Shown here piece by piece: positions 1-8,192 of a stretch of DNA of 15,672 nucleotides; within the stretch, counting starts at the first letter, position 1; each line of letters starts with the position of its first letter. Source of the stretch: Candidatus Hydrogenedentota bacterium (GTDB lineage Bacteria; Hydrogenedentota; Hydrogenedentia; Hydrogenedentales; SLHB01); the NCBI GenBank assembly GCA_029262095.1, contig JAJDAB010000315.1, positions 1 to 15,672 on the forward strand, written 5' to 3'. The notes under the pieces are model-generated. The model did not search any database, had not been told where the DNA came from, and saw only the letters and a list, made by a program, of their open reading frames with translations. A program made the translations under genes and the position numbers.

Positions 1-815
1 GGCTCCCCTGTCATTCAATGCGGAAAGGGCTAATGAGTTTGCTCGTCGGTGTTCATATCGACGAAGGTCGCATTGACTTGGAACAGACGCTTGAATCGTT
101 GGGGATCGACGACACGGTTCCGCTCACAGCGAACGAGAAACAGGCCACGGTCGAAGACCTTATGACCGCGCGATCAGGCATCTATCTACCCGCAGCGTTG
201 GAACCGGCGGATGTCGCAGCCAACCGGCCGGCGCGTGGCAGCCATGCCCCTGGAACGTTTTGGTTCTATAACAATTGGGATTTCAACGCCGTACTCACCG
301 TCTTCGAACAGGAAACGGAGACGAAGTTTTTCGACGAGTTCGAACGCCGCATTGCAAAACCCCTAAAAATGGAAACGTTCGAGGCGAAGCACGGCCGGTA
401 TCAATCGGTCGAGAGTAGCATTCACAAAGGTTATCCATCTTGGATGACGGCAGAAGACCTGGGGCGTGTCGGATTACTCGTATCTCGAGGCGGAAAGTGG
501 AAGCGGGATCAAATTGTTTCGGAGGATTGGATCGAACGAAGTACAACTGCTGTCGCGGATACCGGATTGAAGGGCGGCTTCGGCTACATGTGGTATGCGA
601 CGATCCCGAAAAAGGGCTTGCTCTTCGGCGCACAGGTTCAGGAACGCGCATTCGGTACTGCAGGATACGGCGGCCACTATTTGGCCGTGTTTCCGACACG
701 CGATCTCGTCATTGTGCATCGCGTGAATACCATCATCCCGGATAAGTATTGGGTCCGCGACGAGGAATTCGGACCTTTGATCGAGAAAATCCTCGCAGCG
801 ATGGAAACGCCCTAG
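1..815 (+). CDS. Beta-lactamase-fold serine hydrolase, 5' truncated by window edge
   Basis: This is the C-terminal part of a class C beta-lactamase-related serine hydrolase (penicillin-binding-protein/esterase fold). The first ATG in the frame (18) is not the real start: the frame is open to the window edge, and the codons at 15-26 read S-M-R-K, the SxxK motif holding the nucleophilic serine and general-base lysine. The N-terminal domain start lies upstream of the window. The second motif, YxN, is Y-N-N at about 267-275. The third, KTG-like box appears as G-Y-G-G-H at about 663-680, the glycine-rich form usual in non-beta-lactamase members, followed by a beta strand ending in VIVHRVN. The substrate cannot be read from sequence; members include esterases, D-amino peptidases and amide hydrolases. 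Its TAG stop overlaps the convergent uxs stop. The family call is firm, the function open. Confidence 0.85.
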   Translation, partial: LPCHSMRKGLMSLLVGVHIDEGRIDLEQTLESLGIDDTVPLTANEKQATVEDLMTARSGIYLPAALEPADVAANRPARGSHAPGTFWFYNNWDFNAVLTVFEQETETKFFDEFERRIAKPLKMETFEAKHGRYQSVESSIHKGYPSWMTAEDLGRVGLLVSRGGKWKRDQIVSEDWIERSTTAVADTGLKGGFGYMWYATIPKKGLLFGAQVQERAFGTAGYGGHYLAVFPTRDLVIVHRVNTIIPDKYWVRDEEFGPLIEKILAAMETP

Positions 816-1759
816 GCGCCGATTTCTCCCCGAATATACTCGATAGTCTTCGTGAGTCCCGTTTCCAGATCGATGGTGGGTTCCCAACCGAGCACATTGC
901 GGGCTTTCGTAATATCGGGTTTGCGTTGCCTTGGGTCGTCCGCGAATGGTTGTGGGATCGTGATGATTTCGCTGGAACTTCCAGTAATCTTCAGAATCAT
1001 CTCCGCGAGTTCACGCATTGTGAATTCGCCGGGATTCCCGATATTTACGGGTAGGGGTTCGTCCGATTTGATGAGCCGGTAGATGCCGTCGACGAGATCA
1101 GACACGAAACAGAAACTGCGGGTTTGACTGCCGTCGCCGTGCAGCGTGATCGGCTCGTCGCGTAACGCTTGGCAAACGAAGTTTGTGACGACACGGCCAT
1201 CGTCCGGGCGCATACGTGGTCCGTACGTGTTGAAGATTCGGACGATTCGGGTCTCCAACTGATACTCACGTTGGTAGGTCATCGTTACCGTCTCGGCATA
1301 CCGCTTTGCTTCGTCGTAGACGCTTCGCGTACCGAGCACGTTTACATTGCCGGAGTACGACTCGACTTGCGGATGATGTTCAGGTGGCGGATCGCCATAG
1401 ATTTCCGACGTACTCGACAGAAAAAACCGCGCGCTTTTTTCATGGGCAATCGCCAACATATTATGCGTGCCGTAGGAACCCGCGGTCATCGTCTCGAATG
1501 GAATGCGTTTGAAGTCCGGCGGACTCGCGGGCGACGCCATGTGCAACACGTAGTCCAACGACCGGTCAACGCTGAATGGTTTCGATACGTCCTGATTCAA
1601 AAACGAAAACTTCGCGTTGCCGTCGAGATGCGCGATATTTTGCATTCGGCCTGTGACGCAATTGTCCGCGCACAGCACGTCGTGGCCCTCGGCGAGCAAG
1701 AGATCGGACAGGTGCGAACCAAGAAATCCGGCCCCGCCGCTTATGAGTACTGAACTCAT
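812..1759 (-). CDS. uxs: UDP-glucuronate decarboxylase (UDP-xylose synthase)
   Basis: A 315-residue short-chain dehydrogenase/epimerase that most likely converts UDP-glucuronate to UDP-xylose with bound NAD. The Rossmann motif GGAGFLG is at residues 8-14. The [10 protein letters not shown] segment that follows is the NAD/UDP-sugar signature of UXS rather than of GalE. The catalytic STSE stands at 116-119, where the glutamate is the decarboxylase-type residue, and YDEAK (148-152) supplies the Tyr and Lys. [13 protein letters not shown] near the C terminus carries the UXS arginine thought to bind the glucuronate carboxylate. The length is normal for a soluble cytosolic bacterial UXS. It starts 8 nt after the ugd stop, so the two form an operon that makes and consumes UDP-glucuronate. 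The Shine-Dalgarno is weak (AGG about 10 nt upstream). A dTDP-glucose-dehydratase-like or other UDP-sugar epimerase is the less likely alternative. Confidence 0.9.
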   Translation of the reverse strand: MSSVLISGGAGFLGSHLSDLLLAEGHDVLCADNCVTGRMQNIAHLDGNAKFSFLNQDVSKPFSVDRSLDYVLHMASPASPPDFKRIPFETMTAGSYGTHNMLAIAHEKSARFFLSSTSEIYGDPPPEHHPQVESYSGNVNVLGTRSVYDEAKRYAETVTMTYQREYQLETRIVRIFNTYGPRMRPDDGRVVTNFVCQALRDEPITLHGDGSQTRSFCFVSDLVDGIYRLIKSDEPLPVNIGNPGEFTMRELAEMILKITGSSSEIITIPQPFADDPRQRKPDITKARNVLGWEPTIDLETGLTKTIEYIRGEIGA

Positions 1760-1767
1760 ACTCGAAC

Positions 1768-3075
1768 CTAGACCGCTTGCCGGCCGATACTAAAGTATCG
1801 AAAGCCAAGCTCTTTCATCATATCCGGCGTGTATATGTTACGGCCGTCAAAGATGACCTTCTCACGCATTAGCGATGCCATTTTTGAATAGTCCGGACGT
1901 CTGAATTCATTCCACTCTGTAACGACGGCCAAGCCATCGGCGTCTTGCAGTGCATCGTAATTTTTCTCCGCTATTGTCACTTTGTCACCGTAACGATCAC
2001 GCACGCGCGGGCCAGCAACGGGGTCATAGACCACAATTTCGGAACCCTTTTTAATGAGGGCATCGATCAGTTTGAGGGAAGGGCCGTCGCGAAGGTCGTC
2101 CGTTTTCGGTTTGAAACTTGCCCCCCAAATCGCGATACGTTTCTTCCCGATGTCGTCGCCGTAGAATCCGAGAATGCGTTCAACGAACATATCCTTCTGA
2201 CGCTCGTTCACTACGCCTACCGCATCGAGAATGTCGCACTTGAGTCCCTTGTCTTTCGCGATATGCGCAAGGGCCGAAACATCTTTCGGGAGACACGAAC
2301 CGCCGTACCCAAGTCCGGGAAATAGGTACGAAGTGCCGAACCGCGAATCGGCCGCCAAGCCTTCGCGGATATGTGTGATATCGCCGCCGAAGGCTTCGCA
2401 GATGTTGGCGAGCTCGTTCATGAATGAAATGCGTGTGGCTAACATCGCGTTGGTCGCGTACTTAACGAGTTCGGCGCTGCGAATGTCCATGACGAGAATC
2501 GGCTTACCCGTCCGCACAAACGGCGCGTACAACTCCTTCATAATTTCCTGAACGCGCACATCGTCTGAGCCGATTACGACATGGTCTGGCCGCATAAAAT
2601 CGTCAACCGCGGCACCTTGGCGCAGGAACTCGGGATTGACGACGACGTCGTAGGGATGACTGGTGATACCGCCGATCAGCTCGTCCAGCTTTTTCGCGGT
2701 GCCCAGTGGGCAGGTGCTCTTATTGACGATAACCCGATAGCCGGTCATGGCCCTGGCTACTTGTTCCGCGGCGGTTAAGGTAAACGAAAGGTCCGCCTCG
2801 CCGGTCTCTTTGCGCGGCGTGCCGACACAGAGATAAACGCACAAACAATCGGCAACAGCGCCTTCCAGGTCGGTGGTAAAGGTCAACCGCTCTTCTTCGA
2901 GATTGCGGTGAACAAGCTCCTCAAGGCCCGGCTCGTAAATGGGGAGTTTTCCCTCGTTGAGGCTCGCGACCTTGTCTTCGTCGATATCGATGCATCGAAC
3001 CGTATGGCCTGTCTCCGCGAAACAGGTCCCCACGACAAGACCCACGTACCCCGTGCCCACCACCGTAACTTTCAT
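1768..3075 (-). CDS. ugd: UDP-glucose 6-dehydrogenase
   Basis: A 435-residue NAD-dependent dehydrogenase that oxidises UDP-glucose twice to UDP-glucuronate, the precursor for uronic-acid polysaccharides and UDP-xylose. The start is at 3075: from there the protein begins [13 protein letters not shown], the Rossmann motif at residues 7-12 as in all family members, with GGGGAG about 9 nt upstream. The open frame continues to 3366, but those 97 extra residues are non-homologous and overlap the divergent gene. Further landmarks are STCPLGT (120-126), [10 protein letters not shown] (148-157), the lysine in [11 protein letters not shown] (about 205), and the catalytic cysteine C261 in [10 protein letters not shown]. 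The C-terminal domain contains the [20 protein letters not shown]-binding stretch. It is the first gene of an operon with uxs, with an 8 nt gap. Nearby genes do not include glycosyltransferases, so the end product is unknown. Confidence 0.96.
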   Translation of the reverse strand: MKVTVVGTGYVGLVVGTCFAETGHTVRCIDIDEDKVASLNEGKLPIYEPGLEELVHRNLEEERLTFTTDLEGAVADCLCVYLCVGTPRKETGEADLSFTLTAAEQVARAMTGYRVIVNKSTCPLGTAKKLDELIGGITSHPYDVVVNPEFLRQGAAVDDFMRPDHVVIGSDDVRVQEIMKELYAPFVRTGKPILVMDIRSAELVKYATNAMLATRISFMNELANICEAFGGDITHIREGLAADSRFGTSYLFPGLGYGGSCLPKDVSALAHIAKDKGLKCDILDAVGVVNERQKDMFVERILGFYGDDIGKKRIAIWGASFKPKTDDLRDGPSLKLIDALIKKGSEIVVYDPVAGPRVRDRYGDKVTIAEKNYDALQDADGLAVVTEWNEFRRPDYSKMASLMREKVIFDGRNIYTPDMMKELGFRYFSIGRQAV

Positions 3076-3214
3076 GTATTCATGCTCCCCATATCCGCGT
3101 ACTAAACAATTGACTGTATATGTTATCATGTAGCCGGAAATAGCTGCAAAAAATGCGTAAACCGCGCGTGAGCTCGCACGCGGATTCAAACGCGTTCCAG
3201 TAACACCGGAATGA
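3076..3214. promoter_or_regulatory. Divergent intergenic region between ugd and pseudopilin-like gene
   Basis: This 139-bp gap must hold the promoters for ugd (leftward) and for the rightward pseudopilin/membrane-fusion/permease set. It has an AT-rich core at about 3100-3155. For the minus strand, a possible pair is TTGCAG (3144-3149) and TAACAT (3120-3125) with an 18-bp spacer, a poor match to sigma-70 boxes. On the plus strand TTGACT at 3110-3115 looks like a -35 box, but no good -10 follows at 16-18 bp. I place the region confidently and the individual boxes weakly. Confidence 0.4.
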
Positions 3215-3988
3215 ATGTTGACGATGCCCGAAGGTCCACCTCCCATACCCAAACCGGCCAAGACGCGTAGACCGCTGGACAGAATATTCATTCTTCTGGC
3301 GCTCGCCGCGATGATCGCGATCGCGTGGACATTACGGCAAGGGCCAGGATTGATTGGACTGCGCAATCAAGCCGAAATCGCCGAAGCAGGGGTCACGAAC
3401 GTCGTGGCGGCATTGGTGACCATTACCGAAGACTCCCGGGTCAACAACCTGCGTGAATGCTTTCGTGATCCGTATTCGCTTGAACGAGAGAGTATGGAGC
3501 AGACACTTGCGTTCCACACCGACATCGCATACCAGTTGTTGCTCCTGGGAAGCCGCGCGTCGCTTGAACTGAAACCGTTCGCCCGGGCGGGTTTATACCA
3601 AGGGTACATCGATCTGGGTACCGATCCTTGGGGTCAGCAATATTATGTCTACATTGGGCCGTTGGCCGTGGAGCATAAAACACAGGAAGTAGAAGGATTG
3701 TGGAATTTTGATGAGCCCACAGATTCTGAGGATGCAACAGCCAAGACGATGGCAAATAACGCTTCCGTGCCACCCCCTTTCGTTGCATGGCCCGGCGCGC
3801 ATAAAGAAGGCAAGAATGCGCGAGCAGTCCCGGCGCCCGCCGAGCTTCCCTTTTACGTCATCTGTGCGGGCCCGAATGGCGTTCTTGATCAACCGTTCAT
3901 GAATGAGGGCGTTACGCCTCCAAATGGTGACGACATCACATCGTGGGACGGTTACGCATGGGAGGTTGTGCGGGGTAACCGCGAGTAA
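3215..3988 (+). CDS. Membrane-anchored pseudopilin-like (GspG-like) protein
   Basis: A 257-residue protein with a short proline-rich basic N terminus, one hydrophobic helix at about residues 22-40, and a soluble, presumably periplasmic, domain. Two places recall the major type II secretion pseudopilin GspG. One is DPWGQQYYVY at 137-146, matching the DPWG-x-x-Y turn. The other is the C-terminal YVICAGPNG (214-222) followed by acidic DDITSWD (239-245), matching the calcium-binding loop. Unlike true pseudopilins it has no G-F-[TS]-L-x-E prepilin peptidase site before the helix, and it carries a long insert (about 147-210) between the two motifs, so it may be a permanently anchored relative. The start is uncertain between 3215 and the ATG at 3224; CCGGA at 3206-3210 fits the first only loosely. 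It is followed after 110 bp by the membrane fusion protein gene. No other secretion genes are present. Confidence 0.6.
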   Translation: MLTMPEGPPPIPKPAKTRRPLDRIFILLALAAMIAIAWTLRQGPGLIGLRNQAEIAEAGVTNVVAALVTITEDSRVNNLRECFRDPYSLERESMEQTLAFHTDIAYQLLLLGSRASLELKPFARAGLYQGYIDLGTDPWGQQYYVYIGPLAVEHKTQEVEGLWNFDEPTDSEDATAKTMANNASVPPPFVAWPGAHKEGKNARAVPAPAELPFYVICAGPNGVLDQPFMNEGVTPPNGDDITSWDGYAWEVVRGNRE

Positions 3989-4086
3989 TTGATATGGTTA
4001 TTTTTTGAAATGTGAATCTTTAGCGATCTCTTTTCCGCAAATCGTACATCGTATAGATAGCGACTGATATCGAATCCCAGTCCACT

Positions 4087-4094
4087 GAGGAGAG
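4087..4094 (+). promoter_or_regulatory. Strong Shine-Dalgarno of the membrane fusion protein gene
   Basis: GAGGAGAG ends 4 nt before the ATG at 4099. It is the clearest ribosome binding site in the window and fixes this start, which is also the first ATG before the basic region and membrane helix. Confidence 0.75.
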
Positions 4095-4098
4095 CGCA

Positions 4099-5985
4099 AT
4101 GGCCGGTAGTAACACGGCATCCACCCCATCCACAAAAGCCGGTAACCCACTACGTTCAAGGAAGTTATGGGCAATATTTGCAATTGTCCTTATCGCTGGA
4201 GGGCTCTGGGCGTGGGGGCAGATTGGTGGTATCAGCGACTCTGTCGGCGTGACATTTACCGTGAAACGCGGGCCACTGAATATCAAGGTGCTTGAAGGAG
4301 GGAACGTCGAATCGCTCGATTCCCAGGAAATTAAGTCGGAGGTCGCGGGTTGGCAGGGCGTGAAAATCCTCCAAATCGTCGAAGAAGGCTATGACATCAC
4401 CGAGGAAGATATCGAGGACAAAAAGCTGCTTGTTGAGCTGGATAGCTCGGAATTCCAAAAGGAACTGACGCAAGCCGAAATCACGTTCAAGGGTACGGAG
4501 GCCTCATTGACTGAAGCGCAACAAGGTTATGAGATCCAAATCAATCAGAGCGAAAGCGACATCTACGAAGTCGAGTTGGAGGTCAAACTCGCAAAACTGG
4601 AACTCGAGAAATACTTGGGCGCGAGCGTGACCGAGAACGTATTAGGTCAAGTCAATCTGTTTCAGTCGAGTTGGGAAGACGAACGGATTCTTGAGAACGA
4701 GTCTAAAGACCTGGTAGCCGCTGTCGTTGCTCCGGAAGACGGTGGCGACGCACAGCCCTCGAGCGATGCGCAACCAGAATCGCAGGACAGCGAGACTGAA
4801 CAAGCGGACGCAGATCGGATCGAGATCTCGTTGGACGAATTGCGAATGACCCACCCTGATATTCCTTGGCAGGAGTACACGACCTCGGAGATTCTCGGAG
4901 ACGGCGAAGCGAATCAATTGCTACAAACGAACGAAGACGAGCTGCTTCTCGCGCAAAAAGAACTCGGCACTAGCCGTCAACAGTTAGAAGGCACGGAACG
5001 ACTTTTTGAGAAGGGGTTTGTCACGCAGATCGAACTGGAGAACGACCAGACCGACCGTGACAAGAAAACGATTAGCGTCAAAGCCGCGGAAACGAAGCAG
5101 AGCGTTTTCATTAACTATGAATTTCCAAAACAATCCGAGACGCTTTTGTCCGGCTATGTTCAAGCGGTACGCAAACAGGAGCGAACGGAGAAGAAAGCCT
5201 TGTCGGAAATTGCCAAGGCGCGCGCCGCGTTAGCCTCGGCGGAGGCGCGGTTCCAAATCGAGAGTGACCAGATCGAGGAATACAAAGAGAAAATCGGCAA
5301 GTGCAAGATGTACGCGAAACGCCCCGGTTTAGTTGTGTATGGCGGCGGTGGCGATCGTTATTGGGGGAATGAGGAACAAATCAAGGAAGGCGCGACCATT
5401 CGGGAACGGCAAACCATTATCACAATCCCCGACATGTCGAATATGGCTGTGAAAGTGAAAATCCACGAGTCGGAGATCAAGCTCGTCGAAAAGAATCAGC
5501 GAGTACGCATCCTCGTCGACGCGCAACGGGATCGGCCGCTGACCGGTGTTGTTTCGAAAGTAGCTGTGCTACCCGATTCTGAAAACCGGTGGATGAATCC
5601 GGACCTTAAAGTTTACGAAACGACCATCAAGATTGATGGCATGCAGGAATGGCTCAAACCGGGCATGAGCGCAGAGACGGAAATCCTGATTGAAAAACTC
5701 GACGACGTGTTGTACATCCCGGTGCAATCCGTAGTTCCTGATGGCGACGAACAAGTGTGTTACGTCGTTGACGCGGGATCGCCTGAACGGCGAGTGGTTA
5801 CGTCCGGGGCCGTAACGGTCGAATACGTCGTGATCGAATCCGGTCTATCTGAGGGCGAGATCGTGTTGGTCCGACCGCCAGAAGGTAGCCGACGGGACGA
5901 ATCGGAACCGAAAATGCCCAGCGAAGAAGACAATTCTCGGGACAAAGACTCGACGGAAAAGCCACCAGCGGTCGGGCAAGGCTAG
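4099..5985 (+). CDS. HlyD/MacA-type periplasmic membrane fusion protein, unusually long
   Basis: A 628-residue adaptor protein of the kind that links an inner-membrane transporter to an outer-membrane channel. After a basic N terminus (RSRK) there is one membrane helix at about 23-40. Then come the first half of the lipoyl/barrel-sandwich domain (about 52-118), a charged coiled-coil hairpin (about 118-175 and 276-400), the second lipoyl half (about 404-445, with a GGGGDRYWG insert), a beta-barrel (about 446-535, HESEIKLVEKNQRVRI) and the membrane-proximal domain (about 536-595, LYIPVQSVVPDGD). Two acidic stretches of low complexity are odd: residues about 195-245 inside the hairpin and a charged tail at 595-628. 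MacA relatives are about 370-420 residues, so this is much longer. The permease gene follows immediately, as in MacAB-type operons. Substrate unknown. Confidence 0.88.
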   Translation: MAGSNTASTPSTKAGNPLRSRKLWAIFAIVLIAGGLWAWGQIGGISDSVGVTFTVKRGPLNIKVLEGGNVESLDSQEIKSEVAGWQGVKILQIVEEGYDITEEDIEDKKLLVELDSSEFQKELTQAEITFKGTEASLTEAQQGYEIQINQSESDIYEVELEVKLAKLELEKYLGASVTENVLGQVNLFQSSWEDERILENESKDLVAAVVAPEDGGDAQPSSDAQPESQDSETEQADADRIEISLDELRMTHPDIPWQEYTTSEILGDGEANQLLQTNEDELLLAQKELGTSRQQLEGTERLFEKGFVTQIELENDQTDRDKKTISVKAAETKQSVFINYEFPKQSETLLSGYVQAVRKQERTEKKALSEIAKARAALASAEARFQIESDQIEEYKEKIGKCKMYAKRPGLVVYGGGGDRYWGNEEQIKEGATIRERQTIITIPDMSNMAVKVKIHESEIKLVEKNQRVRILVDAQRDRPLTGVVSKVAVLPDSENRWMNPDLKVYETTIKIDGMQEWLKPGMSAETEILIEKLDDVLYIPVQSVVPDGDEQVCYVVDAGSPERRVVTSGAVTVEYVVIESGLSEGEIVLVRPPEGSRRDESEPKMPSEEDNSRDKDSTEKPPAVGQG

Positions 5986-5997
5986 CGGCGCTGTACG

Positions 5998-7317
5998 TTG
6001 GGCGCATCTCCGCAATCGACCCCGCATGTTACAGTCTTATCAGCGAACTGGCGTGCCTTATCTCGCACGTTTCGGCTTGGCATCAAGAGTCTTTGGCTCC
6101 ATCGGCTACGTTCCTTTCTAACCATGTTGGGCATCGTGTTTGGTGTAGCATCAGTCATCGCGATGTTGGCGGTTGGCGAAGGGGCGAGTCACGCTGCGCA
6201 GGAACAGATCCGACAGCAGGGCAGCCACAACATCATACTGCGTAGCGTCAAACCGCCCGAAGACGAATCCGGATCCGGCGGTCAAACATGGATGATTGAG
6301 TACGGCATCACGCACAAAGATCTGAAACGCATCCGTGCAACGTTGCCGATGATTGACGTGATCGTGCCCGGCCGTATCTTTCGGAACAAGGTCTGGAATG
6401 TCGGAAATCGGCTGGACTGCGAAGTGATGGGTACGATCGCTTGGTATCCGAAAATGCAGAATCGGGTCGTATCGAGCGGCCGGTTCTTTACCGAATCCGA
6501 GATGGAACAGCGCGCGAGTGTGTGTGTACTCGATGCGGAGATCGTGCCGACGTTGTTCCCGCGCGAAGCGGCCGTCGGTAAATCCGTTCGTGTTGGCCGT
6601 GACTATTACCACGTCATTGGAATCATGTCGCCGCAGACCGGCGGCGGCGAAGGCACGTCATCTAATCAATCGACCACCGGGCGTATGTATATTCCGCTAA
6701 CGACCGCGCAGACGCGGTTCGGCGAAATCCTAGTTCGTCAGAGCAGCGGTAGCCGCGAAGTTGAGCGCGTAGAATTTCACGAAGCGATTATCACGGTGGA
6801 TCGCATTGAAGACGTGATCGCGGCGTGGCGCGTGATCGAAGATTTGTTCGAGCGGTATCACGAAAAACAGGACTACGAAATCATTGTTCCCCTCGATCTC
6901 TTGCGCGCCGCAGAACGAACTGCCCGCATCTTTAACTTAGTACTTGGCGCGATTGCCGCCATCTCGCTGCTTGTTGGGGGCATCGGCATTATGAACATCA
7001 TGCTCGCTAGCGTCACCGAACGCACACGAGAAATCGGTATTCGCCGCGCATTGGGCGCGCGACGTCGAGACATCATCTTTCAGTTTCTGGTCGAAGCCGT
7101 CATCTTGTCCGGTATTGGCGGCATCATCGGCGTGACGGTTGGCATTATCATTCCACTTCTCATTTCAGCATTTTCCTCTGAGATGACCACCATCGTGACA
7201 TTCTGGTCGCCCATTCTGGCATTCTCTATATCTGCGGCCATTGGCGTAGCATTCGGGCTCTACCCCGCGTTGCGCGCCGCAGCGATGGACCCGGTCATCG
7301 CATTGCGTCACGAGTGA
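5998..7317 (+). CDS. MacB/FtsX-type ABC transporter permease
   Basis: A 439-residue inner-membrane permease with the MacB layout: TM1 at about 38-58 (RSFLTMLGIVFGVASVIAM), a large periplasmic MacB-core domain (about 60-300), then TM2 (312-338), TM3 (363-391) and TM4 (403-424). The sequence GGIGIMNIMLASVTER at about 327-342, then TREIGIRRALGA, is the hallmark of the family. The cytoplasmic end YPALRAAAMDPVIALRHE is also typical. The only start candidate before TM1 is TTG at 5998; no in-frame ATG or GTG occurs earlier than residue 43. It lies 12 nt after the membrane fusion protein stop and in the same frame. Such permeases need an ATP-binding subunit, fused at the N terminus in MacB or encoded next door in MacB-like half systems; neither is present here. 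The role is probably efflux or lipoprotein/peptide handling across the envelope. Confidence 0.9.
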   Translation: MGASPQSTPHVTVLSANWRALSRTFRLGIKSLWLHRLRSFLTMLGIVFGVASVIAMLAVGEGASHAAQEQIRQQGSHNIILRSVKPPEDESGSGGQTWMIEYGITHKDLKRIRATLPMIDVIVPGRIFRNKVWNVGNRLDCEVMGTIAWYPKMQNRVVSSGRFFTESEMEQRASVCVLDAEIVPTLFPREAAVGKSVRVGRDYYHVIGIMSPQTGGGEGTSSNQSTTGRMYIPLTTAQTRFGEILVRQSSGSREVERVEFHEAIITVDRIEDVIAAWRVIEDLFERYHEKQDYEIIVPLDLLRAAERTARIFNLVLGAIAAISLLVGGIGIMNIMLASVTERTREIGIRRALGARRRDIIFQFLVEAVILSGIGGIIGVTVGIIIPLLISAFSSEMTTIVTFWSPILAFSISAAIGVAFGLYPALRAAAMDPVIALRHE

Positions 7318-7325
7318 TGCAATCC

Positions 7326-7345
7326 GGCCAAGGTGGAACTTGGCC
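7326..7345 (+). terminator. GC-rich hairpin after the permease gene
   Basis: A perfect 7-bp stem, GGCCAAG (7326-7332) and CTTGGCC (7339-7345), encloses the 6-nt loop GTGGAA, 8 nt after the permease stop. No run of T follows, so it is at best a weak or factor-assisted terminator, or an mRNA 3'-end stabiliser, between the permease and crotonase genes. Confidence 0.4.
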
Positions 7346-7407
7346 CTCCCGGACGACGATACTGAATCACGAGTGTGTGAACCCTCAACTTTCGCGGAGT
7401 CGACGAC

Positions 7408-8166
7408 ATGGCAGTGACAATCGAGAAAGATGGCCCCGTGACGACGGTGATTTTGAGTCGCCCGGAAGTGCGTAACGCGGTCAATCGCGAGACGGCAGCT
7501 GAATTGTTCGAAGCGTTCAAGGCATTTGAACGGGACGAGAGCGCGCATGTCGGTGTTTTCTTCGGCGATCATGGGACGTTTTGCGCAGGTGCCGATCTCA
7601 AGGCAGTTGCGACAAACGAAGGCAACGTGGTCGATCCGCAGGGCGATGGACCGATGGGACCGTCGCGCATGCTTCTGCAAAAACCGGTGATCGGCGCGGT
7701 GGCCGGTTACGCCGTCGCGGGCGGACTCGAGTTGTCGTTGTGGTGCGACATGCGCGTCGCTGAAGAGGATGCGGTGTTCGGCGTCTTTTGTCGGCGCTGG
7801 GGTGTGCCGCTCATCGACGGCGGCACGGTTCGTCTGCCACGCATCATCGGGCACGGTCGCGCGATGGATATGATACTCACAGGCCGTCCTGTTAACGCGG
7901 ATGAAGCACTCGCCATGGGCCTCGCAAATCGCGTGGTCCCCAAAGGAACAGCGCGTGCAGAAGCCGAGAAGATCGCGCACGAAATCGCTGCATTCCCGCA
8001 AGTATGCATGCGCGGCGACCGCATGTCGGCGTACGAACAGTACGATCTGTCGCTGGAAGAAGCGTTAAGGAATGAAGCACTAATCGGCATGCACGCCTTG
8101 ACCGCCGAGGCGCGGGAAGGCGCAAAACGTTTCGCCGGCGGCGAGGGTCGACACGGCACGTTTTAA
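7408..8166 (+). CDS. Crotonase (enoyl-CoA hydratase/isomerase) family protein
   Basis: A 252-residue soluble crotonase-fold enzyme acting on an acyl-CoA thioester. The oxyanion-hole elements are FCAGADLKA (58-66) and AGYAVAGGLELS (99-110). Of the two classical hydratase acids, the first glutamate is kept (E109 in GGLELSLWCD). Aligned to rat enoyl-CoA hydratase, the second (Glu164, in QPE) is C128 in GVFCRRWGVPLIDGGTVRLPR. That motif is, from memory, shared by a distinct subfamily often annotated as enoyl-CoA hydratase, so true hydratase activity is doubtful; isomerase, hydrolase or another CoA reaction is possible. The ATG at 7408 has GGAG at 7396-7399, 8 nt upstream, and the MAVTIEKDGPVTTVILSRPE N terminus is normal. 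It stands alone, 90 bp after the permease and convergent with the methionine-synthase-like gene. Confidence 0.92.
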   Translation: MAVTIEKDGPVTTVILSRPEVRNAVNRETAAELFEAFKAFERDESAHVGVFFGDHGTFCAGADLKAVATNEGNVVDPQGDGPMGPSRMLLQKPVIGAVAGYAVAGGLELSLWCDMRVAEEDAVFGVFCRRWGVPLIDGGTVRLPRIIGHGRAMDMILTGRPVNADEALAMGLANRVVPKGTARAEAEKIAHEIAAFPQVCMRGDRMSAYEQYDLSLEEALRNEALIGMHALTAEAREGAKRFAGGEGRHGTF

Positions 8167-8192
8167 GGAGAAAGGGCCGAGTGCCCAACTAA

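Noticed and set aside
18..20. ATG at 18 as the true start of the serine hydrolase
   Set aside because: The catalytic serine of the SxxK motif is the codon immediately before it (15-17), so the protein must begin upstream.
1169..1753. 194-residue plus-strand open frame
   Set aside because: It is wholly antisense to uxs, with no domain resemblance.
3076..3366. N-terminal extension of the ugd open frame (97 residues)
   Set aside because: The family N terminus [13 protein letters not shown] starts at 3075 with a good ribosome binding site. The extension overlaps the divergent gene and resembles nothing in the family.
7165..8001. 278-residue minus-strand open frame
   Set aside because: It lies antisense to the permease end and the crotonase, both with strong family evidence. 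Its composition (rich in H, R, C) is typical of a shadow frame.
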